From Candidatus Kaiserbacteria bacterium (GTDB taxonomy: Bacteria > Patescibacteriota > Minisyncoccia > Phycocordibacterales > UBA918), in NCBI GenBank assembly GCA_003245875.1, contig QKBW01000021.1:1-16044 (forward strand): a stretch of DNA of 16,044 nt. Reading direction: 5' to 3'. Shown piece after piece: positions 11,654-16,044 of this stretch (its first letter is position 1; each line of letters begins with the position of its first letter). The position numbers and the translations under genes are program-made. Below the pieces are notes generated by a model that worked only from the letters and a program-made list of their open reading frames with translations, did no database searches and had not been told where the DNA came from.

Positions 11654-12520
11654 ATGAAAACATTTCGTATTAAAACCCCATGGCTTCTGGCTGTCGTTCC
11701 ACTTTTATTTTTGCTGGCTTTTTATACGGCACAGGCAGAACGTAATGGTGGCCAGGGAGATGGAAGTCAAGAAGGGGAAAACATGCAGAGTCAAGGTTCT
11801 GACGAAGCTGATCAGCTACAAGACCGTGATCGTTTGCAAGATTCTACGCTTCATGATGATGATTACGAGCCTCAGCAAGACCGAGATCGGCTACAAACAC
11901 AGGATCTGACAACGGTTACTGCAGACCAGGATCAGGAGCAGTCCCAAGGCCGTGATCAATTGAAGGATGGTACCGGTGATGGGGAACCAGACCAGGATCA
12001 AGACCGTGATCGTATACACGTTGATTCTGCAGAATCACTTGATCAGTATGTGATGGAACAAAATCAGGTGCGAAGTCAAGAACAAGAAGGTGAGGGTGCG
12101 CAGGTACAGACCCGTGTAGAAGCACGTGTGGCTGCAGATGCTATTATGGCTGCGGAATCATTGCTTGGACAAGGTGGTGCGCACATGAGCCAGGTAGCAC
12201 AAGAAATGAGTCAGGCCATGGATAGCCTGACAAAAAACGAGTCTTTGTTGGAAAACCGCAGCCGCTTGCAGTTATTCCTTTTTGGACAAGATAGTGAGGC
12301 TGTTTCAGAAATGGAGCAAACAATGGAACAGAATCAAAGTCGTATTGAGGAGATGCAACAATACATATTAACTTGTGAAGATTGTGACCAGGCTGCAGTG
12401 CAGTTGGTACAGAACCAAATACAAAACTTAGAACAAGAACAAAACCGCCTACAGACCGTGGTGAGCGATGCGGGTGACCAACTGGGATTGTTTGGTTTCT
12501 TATTTGGTTGGTTACGGTAG
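11654..12520 (+). CDS. secreted Gln/Asp-rich repeat protein
   Basis: I do not recognise this 288-residue protein. Residues 1-28 form a typical signal peptide: KTFRIK, hydrophobic LLAVVPLLFLLAFYT, cleavage near AQA-ER. Residues 29-125 are low-complexity and strongly acidic, with repeated QDRDRLQ-like units at about 56-62, 75-81, 97-104 and 115-121. Residues 150-270 look alpha-helical with coiled-coil-like heptads (EMEQTMEQNQSRIEEMQQ) and a lone CEDC pair (241-244). The end, LGLFGFLFGWLR, is hydrophobic and may touch the membrane. This start is preferred over a GTG 22 codons earlier because it opens the signal peptide. An extracellular binding or adhesive role is possible but unsupported by homology. 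Confidence 0.8.
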   Translation: MKTFRIKTPWLLAVVPLLFLLAFYTAQAERNGGQGDGSQEGENMQSQGSDEADQLQDRDRLQDSTLHDDDYEPQQDRDRLQTQDLTTVTADQDQEQSQGRDQLKDGTGDGEPDQDQDRDRIHVDSAESLDQYVMEQNQVRSQEQEGEGAQVQTRVEARVAADAIMAAESLLGQGGAHMSQVAQEMSQAMDSLTKNESLLENRSRLQLFLFGQDSEAVSEMEQTMEQNQSRIEEMQQYILTCEDCDQAAVQLVQNQIQNLEQEQNRLQTVVSDAGDQLGLFGFLFGWLR

Positions 12521-12535
12521 TTACTTATTAACTGA

Positions 12536-12578
12536 GGAGTAACACAAACCCGCGCACTGCGTGGGTTTGTGTTACTCC
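12536..12578. terminator. bidirectional terminator
   Basis: Arms 12536-12556 and 12558-12578 are complementary with a single G-U pair; a realistic fold is an 18-bp stem with a GCACT-type loop. It separates the convergent secreted protein and recG, and the recG stop codon lies in its right arm. Confidence 0.83.
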
Positions 12579-14746
12579 ATATGCAAACTTTCGCCCAGGA
12601 GAGTGAGTTTGTGGGTGAGGAGGGGGTAGGTACGGGAAAAGTCGGCAGGGTCCGGACAGCGCCTAACGAGTCCTTGTGCCTCGCTCCTGGCTGCCTCAAC
12701 GAGCTTGAGGTTTTTGATCGCTTCCATACCAAGGTCAGAAAGACCGGATTGTTTTGCTCCATAAAGTTCACCGCTGCCACGAAATTGGAGATCGTGCTCC
12801 GCTAACTCAAAACCGTTTTTGGCGGTGGCAAGTGCTTTGAGGCGATCACGGGTTTTATCGCTTTTACTCTCAGTTACTGCAAAACAGTACGGTTGATGAG
12901 TCCCGCGAATAACTCGACCGCGTAGCTGGTGGAGTTGGGAAAGACCAAAGCGTTCGGCACCCTCGATAATGATGTTGGTTGCGTTTGGTACATTGACACC
13001 AACCTCTACGACTGATGTGGCGACCAGTATATCGATCTTATGATCAGAAAAATCCTTCATCGTTTTATCTTTTTCGGCTGGTGTCATTTTTCCGTGGAGA
13101 ATACCAACCTCGTATTCTTGAAAGACATCTTTCTGTAGCCGAGCTGCTTCCGCTTTGACGCTCTTCAGTCGCAGTGCAGTGGCCTTGCTTTCATCAGGTT
13201 CGTCGATTCGTGGACAAATGACGTAGGTTTGCCGGCCGGCCGCCAGCTCGGAACGCACGTGTTCATACATATCATTTTGCTGTCCCGGGCCTATGATCTT
13301 AGTGATGATCGGTTTGCGGCCGGCCGGCATCTCGTCAAGTAGCGTGATATCGAGGTCGCCATAAATGGTCAGTGCGAGAGTTCGAGGAATCGGTGTTGCG
13401 GTCATTGAAAGCAGGTGCGGCATACGAGCATCCTTCTTTGCCAACTGTTTACGTTGGTTGGTACCGAAACGATGCTGTTCATCGATAATGACGTACGCGA
13501 GGTGTTTGAATTCAACACTCTTATATATGAGTGCATGCGTGCCTATAATGATCGGGATTTCGCCATTCTTCACCCATTTGAGAAGTTGTGCCCTGCTGAT
13601 TTTGGTTGGCCGCTTTGGGTCAACTTTACTCGGGAATTTCATGCAGCCACTGCCGGTGATCAGACCGATCTGAATGGGGAGGTGGTGGAAGTATTCAATA
13701 AAACTTTCAAAGTGTTGCTTGGCGAGAATTTCGGTTGGTGCCATATACGCCACTTGCAGATTCCCCCAATCTTTTTCGGTGTCGGGGCGTGAGGTTGCTA
13801 CCGCGTATGCGGTGGTGGCTGCTACGGCCGTTTTTCCACTTCCCACGTCGCCTTCGAGGAGACGACTCATGGCGTGATTACCGGAGAAATTAGCGAGGAT
13901 CTCCGTGATTGCTGTATCTTGGCTGTTGGTTAAAGTAAACGGAAAGCGACTCGTAAAAGCGGCAATATGATCCGGTGCGGTTTTGAAACTGTATGTGGTC
14001 GCTGCATTTACTGCTGCTTTGTTTTGGGCATTTTGGATTTGGATATAAAAGACTTCTTCGAAAGCGAATCGTTTGCGCGCCGCTTCGGCATCGGTTGCCT
14101 TTTTAGGGGAATGAATCCAGACCAAGGCAGTTTTTAATTCCGGCAGATTGTACCGGTCGAGTACGTCTTTTGGGATCGGGTCAACCAAATGCTCTAAGAC
14201 GCCTTTTTCAAAACACTTAAGTACCGTGTGGTAAAACCACTTACTGGTTACACCAGCGGTTTCTCGATAAACAGGGTAGAGTGTGTCGTCAGCTTCACCG
14301 GTATCTTTAAAAATACTATCTGAACGGTCTATTGGTAGACTATCGAGTCGTTCGACTTCCGGATTGGCAATATAGAGCTTACCTTCACTGCCTGTCACCT
14401 TGCCGGCTACTTTTACATAAAGACCATCCTGATACATCTTGGCCAAGTATGGTTGGTTAAACCACATGATCTTGATCTTGGCCGAGCCGTCTTCAACATA
14501 GCCTTCAGCGATCGGTTTGCGGCTTTTCCAGGCTTTGCGGGTCTTTAGGTCGGAGAGTTGGCCGTACACTACTGCGTCGCTACCTTTCTCAAGGCCTGCC
14601 ACCGACTGGATATCACCGGTGTCTTCGTAGCGGGCAGGGAGGTGGTAGAGCAGCTCTTCTACGGTTGTTATGCCGAGTCTCTTTAGGGCTTTTTGATGTC
14701 CAAGATCGAGACGGAAATGTGAAGCTAGGGCGTCTGTTCGTTGCAT
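12572..14746 (-). CDS. recG: ATP-dependent DNA helicase RecG
   Basis: RecG reverses stalled replication forks and branch-migrates Holliday junctions. In 724 residues: wedge/OB domain at about 45-135 (DIQSVAGLEKG, VVYGQL, IMWFNQPYL); helicase motif Ia region TNSQDTAITEI (273-283); Walker A GDVGSGKT (299-306); MAPTEILAKQH (335-345); DEQHRFG (422-428); SMTATPIPRT (447-456); ATSVVEVGVNVPNA (576-589); motif VI QLHQLRGRVIRG (604-615); and the C-terminal DLQFRGSGELYGAKQSG (652-668). Motif VI has Ile where VGRG is usual. The start at 14746 gives the usual N-terminus and lies 6 nt after TATGAT; an ATG 12 codons upstream is less likely. It converges on the secreted protein. Confidence 0.95.
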   Translation of the reverse strand: MQRTDALASHFRLDLGHQKALKRLGITTVEELLYHLPARYEDTGDIQSVAGLEKGSDAVVYGQLSDLKTRKAWKSRKPIAEGYVEDGSAKIKIMWFNQPYLAKMYQDGLYVKVAGKVTGSEGKLYIANPEVERLDSLPIDRSDSIFKDTGEADDTLYPVYRETAGVTSKWFYHTVLKCFEKGVLEHLVDPIPKDVLDRYNLPELKTALVWIHSPKKATDAEAARKRFAFEEVFYIQIQNAQNKAAVNAATTYSFKTAPDHIAAFTSRFPFTLTNSQDTAITEILANFSGNHAMSRLLEGDVGSGKTAVAATTAYAVATSRPDTEKDWGNLQVAYMAPTEILAKQHFESFIEYFHHLPIQIGLITGSGCMKFPSKVDPKRPTKISRAQLLKWVKNGEIPIIIGTHALIYKSVEFKHLAYVIIDEQHRFGTNQRKQLAKKDARMPHLLSMTATPIPRTLALTIYGDLDITLLDEMPAGRKPIITKIIGPGQQNDMYEHVRSELAAGRQTYVICPRIDEPDESKATALRLKSVKAEAARLQKDVFQEYEVGILHGKMTPAEKDKTMKDFSDHKIDILVATSVVEVGVNVPNATNIIIEGAERFGLSQLHQLRGRVIRGTHQPYCFAVTESKSDKTRDRLKALATAKNGFELAEHDLQFRGSGELYGAKQSGLSDLGMEAIKNLKLVEAARSEAQGLVRRCPDPADFSRTYPLLTHKLTLLGESLHME

Positions 14747-14752
14747 TGCACT

Positions 14753-14758
14753 ATCATA
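14753..14758 (-). promoter_or_regulatory. -10 box of recG
   Basis: TATGAT on the minus strand ends 6 nt before the ATG at 14746, again a leaderless arrangement. No good -35 is visible. Confidence 0.48.
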
Positions 14759-14810
14759 ACAGAGAAATATGGCGGGTATCATCTAACCCAAACTGATTGC
14801 CGGGCATTTT

Positions 14811-14847
14811 TTGAAAGTATTGCGTTTTTTATATAGTGTGGTATGTT
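14811..14847 (+). promoter_or_regulatory. candidate promoter of the orphan gene at 14931
   Basis: Two overlapping options exist: TTGAAA (14811) with TATAGT (14832), 15-nt spacer, or TTGCGT (14820) with TATGTT (14842), 16-nt spacer. Either gives a leader of about 80-90 nt that contains hairpins at 14851-14869 and 14905-14917 (GGGCC-GAA-GGCCC), the latter just before the SD. Confidence 0.4.
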
Positions 14848-14930
14848 ATTGCCTCGCTCGGGAGGAGGCCAAACAAAAGGTCAAAATCGAGTAAGAAACA
14901 AAACGGGCCGAAGGCCCACAGGAGGAATAC

Positions 14931-15395
14931 GTGAAAGGCATCTTTCGTTTTGATCTGGCGGTTCTGACCGCTATGGGCAATGTGGCAGTGCGGGACGGGG
15001 TGGTCCCCGCTGTCGAAAAAGACCGTCTGGCGACGGTGCTGCACTTCGACTTCGGCGACGGGAACTTCTTCTCGCTCTATGTCGCAGCTGTCGCTGGCAG
15101 CCCGGTCACCCTGATCAAGGGTACCTTGATGGTCGTGATGGGGATCGGCGAGGCGGCGGTGATTGAAAATGAGATCATTCGTGCCGCCGGCGAGGAAGAA
15201 CTGCCTGAACTGAAGGTGTTCCGTGCGCACACCGTTGAGGTGGGGCACGAACATGAGTTCAAGCTCCCGCACATGGCCGGCATCGAGCTCTCGCAGCTCG
15301 AACAGCAGGGCGGTGGCATTGCCGATTTGGCCATGGTCATTCGGCAGGCTATCGGCCTGCTTGCCAACAGCGATAAGATGGCGCTGGTGGCCTGA
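14931..15395 (+). CDS. GC-rich SD-led orphan protein, unknown function
   Basis: I do not recognise this 154-residue protein. It starts with GTG 5 nt after AGGAGG. The N-terminal half is rich in beta-type segments (GNVAVRDGVVPAVEKD, ATVLHFDFGDGNFFSLYVAAV), residues 55-80 are Gly/Val/Met-rich (VTLIKGTLMVVMGIGEAAV), and the C-terminal part carries HTVEVGHEHEFKLPHM, with four His, then a helix (ADLAMVIRQAIGLL). There is no signal peptide or Cys. A sampled 60-nt stretch (15181-15240) is 63% GC, well above ftsH. It is followed by four stem-loops and then a terminator. An opposite-strand frame of 245 codons covers it but lacks any start signal. Transfer from a GC-richer source or a special expression class are both possible. 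Confidence 0.72.
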   Translation: MKGIFRFDLAVLTAMGNVAVRDGVVPAVEKDRLATVLHFDFGDGNFFSLYVAAVAGSPVTLIKGTLMVVMGIGEAAVIENEIIRAAGEEELPELKVFRAHTVEVGHEHEFKLPHMAGIELSQLEQQGGGIADLAMVIRQAIGLLANSDKMALVA

Positions 15396-15403
15396 TTGAG
15401 ATA

Positions 15404-15560
15404 GTCTCGCGCGGTAAAGCCCCCACAGCGCGGGACTGACGGCCATCCACTCTCTGTTTTTCCCTTTGCGGAGCGGTGGATGGTTTCTCTCCGGGTAGAC
15501 ATCCCCAGAAACCGGAGAGAAGGGAGGGTGCAGGTCTGAGCGTAAGCGGGACCTGCACCC
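15404..15560 (+). other. four tandem stem-loops after the orphan gene (candidate structured RNA)
   Basis: Successive stems: 15404-15412 with 15428-15436 (9 bp, one G-U); 15443-15450 with 15476-15483 (8 bp, CCATCCAC/GTGGATGG); 15485-15494 with 15512-15521 (10 bp); 15526-15536 with 15550-15560 (11 bp). They occupy nearly all of the 3' region and none ends in a T-run; the terminator comes later. The space 15396-15693 holds no convincing protein gene, and no Rfam-type class is recognised. This may be a long structured 3' UTR or a separate RNA. Confidence 0.6.
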
Positions 15561-15604
15561 AACCATAGTTCTTTTTTGTTATTTGTCCCTTGGACACATC
15601 CACT

Positions 15605-15630
15605 CGCTGGCAAAAGCCGGCGGGTTTTTT
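15605..15630 (+). terminator. rho-independent terminator
   Basis: CGCTGGC (15605-15611) pairs with GCCGGCG (15616-15622) over an AAAA loop and is followed by GG and six T. It ends the transcript carrying the orphan gene and the tandem stem-loops. Confidence 0.82.
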
Positions 15631-15639
15631 GTTTGTTTA

Positions 15640-15678
15640 GGCTATGTAACTTGACAACAATAGCCAAAGTTATATAAA
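15640..15678 (+). promoter_or_regulatory. promoter with inverted repeat before the small membrane peptide
   Basis: TTGACA (15651-15656), a 16-nt spacer and TATAAA (15673-15678). GGCTAT (15640-15645) and ATAGCC (15660-15665) form an inverted repeat around the -35, a possible operator. Confidence 0.6.
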
Positions 15679-15699
15679 AGGTGATGAGGAGGTATGCCT

Positions 15700-15807
15700 A
15701 TGGCTATTTTTTTGTTCTGGTTGGCCACAAGCGTGGCGGCCACGTTCTTTTGGTCCCGGCTGACGCAGCCAGGGTCCATCATGGATCGGTTGGAGGGGCT
15801 TGAATGA
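15700..15807 (+). CDS. 35-residue single-helix membrane peptide
   Basis: No family is recognised. The frame has a good promoter and an AGGAGG 7 nt before the ATG at 15700; an in-frame ATG at 15694 is only 1 nt from the SD and therefore unlikely. Residues 2-18 are hydrophobic (AIFLFWLATSVAATFFW), followed by a polar, acidic tail SRLTQPGSIMDRLEGLE. A single helix with a short charged tail is the look of small regulatory membrane peptides and of type I toxins; there is no evidence to choose. It is an independent unit with a hairpin right after the stop. Confidence 0.6.
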   Translation: MAIFLFWLATSVAATFFWSRLTQPGSIMDRLEGLE

Positions 15808-15810
15808 CTT

Positions 15811-15834
15811 GGCGCCGGCCTTTAGGCCGGCGCC
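15811..15834 (+). terminator. GC-rich hairpin after the membrane peptide gene
   Basis: A perfect 10-bp stem (GGCGCCGGCC and its complement) with a TTTA loop begins 3 nt after the stop codon. No T-run follows, so it may be a weak terminator or a 3'-end stabiliser. Nothing else is seen up to 15927. Confidence 0.6.
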
Positions 15835-15927
15835 ACACCTACACCTACGCTCGGTTGCTGTCGGTTATTCCGGAAGATAGCACCGGGCTTTTATTGTGTG
15901 CACTTTTTGGTAATAAAACGTGTGGTG

Positions 15928-15933
15928 TATACT
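15928..15933 (+). promoter_or_regulatory. -10 box of the final lysine-rich gene
   Basis: TATACT lies 27 nt before the ATG at 15961. A TTGGTA 15 nt upstream is a poor -35. The leader would be about 20 nt, without an SD. Confidence 0.45.
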
Positions 15934-15960
15934 GATTGTCTATTTGTAAGTTTTGATCAC

Positions 15961-16044
15961 ATGCCAACACCAAAAAAGAAGACCACTAAACCGGCCGCCA
16001 AGAAAACAACACGTAAAGATTACAATCAACTCGCTCTTTCTTTG
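15961..16044 (+). CDS. lysine-rich protein, N-terminus only (partial)
   Basis: The frame runs from ATG at 15961 off the window edge: 28 residues, starting MPTPKKKTTKPAAKKTTRK and continuing DYNQLALSL. The first 19 residues hold eight Lys and one Arg and no acidic residue, resembling the start of the lysine-rich membrane protein at 1577. The sequence after Lys19 turns polar/hydrophobic, so the basic tail is short. It could be a membrane protein, nuclease or DNA-binding protein with a basic extension; the rest is outside the window. Confidence 0.7.
   Translation, partial: MPTPKKKTTKPAAKKTTRKDYNQLALSL

Noticed and set aside
11800..12050. A DNA tandem repeat array
   Set aside because: The repeated units are similar at protein level (QDRDRLQ-like) but are irregularly spaced and diverged at DNA level, so this is low-complexity coding sequence rather than a satellite or CRISPR.
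14829..15566. A 245-codon minus-strand frame covering the orphan gene at 14931-15395
   Set aside because: It is longer than the sense gene but has no SD, no -10 near its start and a composition typical of the complement of GC-rich coding DNA; the plus-strand gene has AGGAGG at ideal spacing.

Overview
The window looks like chromosome of an ultra-small candidate-phyla bacterium (Patescibacteria/CPR, Parcubacteria-like). This rests on gene content and style rather than a marker tree: compact genes, very short intergenic spaces closed by perfect hairpin terminators, few Shine-Dalgarno (SD) sequences, many starts that sit 6-10 nt after a TATACT-type -10 box, and small divergent versions of core proteins. 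The class within CPR is not resolved. No plasmid, phage, IS element or CRISPR array is visible.

Layout. (1) 1-1404: the tail of an unknown plus-strand gene, a shared terminator, then the minus-strand translation operon infC-rpmI-rplT. (2) 1577-3432: a lysine-rich, histone H1-like membrane-anchored protein converging on a SET-domain lysine methyltransferase, then a secreted thermonuclease and a two-helix membrane protein. (3) 3498-5562: a VOC-family dioxygenase-like protein divergent from an ABC-F ATPase. (4) 5569-6307: a HigB/HigA-type toxin-antitoxin pair enclosed by two 50-bp direct repeats. (5) 6314-8317: an orphan protein with a strong sigma70-type promoter and an SD, the tmRNA gene, a small CxxC orphan bounded by 19-bp inverted repeats, and smpB. 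(6) 8351-10521: a candidate small RNA back to back with ftsH. (7) 10742-12520: nitroreductase, tRNA-Ile(UAU), and a secreted Gln/Asp-rich repeat protein. (8) 12572-14746: recG. (9) 14931-16044: a GC-rich SD-led orphan followed by four tandem stem-loops, a 35-residue membrane peptide, and the start of a second lysine-rich protein.

How the genes fit together. Core functions dominate: translation initiation and ribosome assembly (infC, rpmI, rplT), ribosome rescue (ssrA, smpB; ftsH may degrade tagged proteins), and fork repair (recG). Two initiation styles coexist. Most recognisable genes appear leaderless. Four unrecognised genes (6386-6844, 7564-7806, 14931-15395, 15700-15807) have 5' leaders with SD sequences, and those sampled are visibly GC-richer. 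The points most worth following up are the SET/histone-like pair, the SD-led orphans with structured flanks, the repeat-bounded cassettes and the candidate small RNA beside ftsH.
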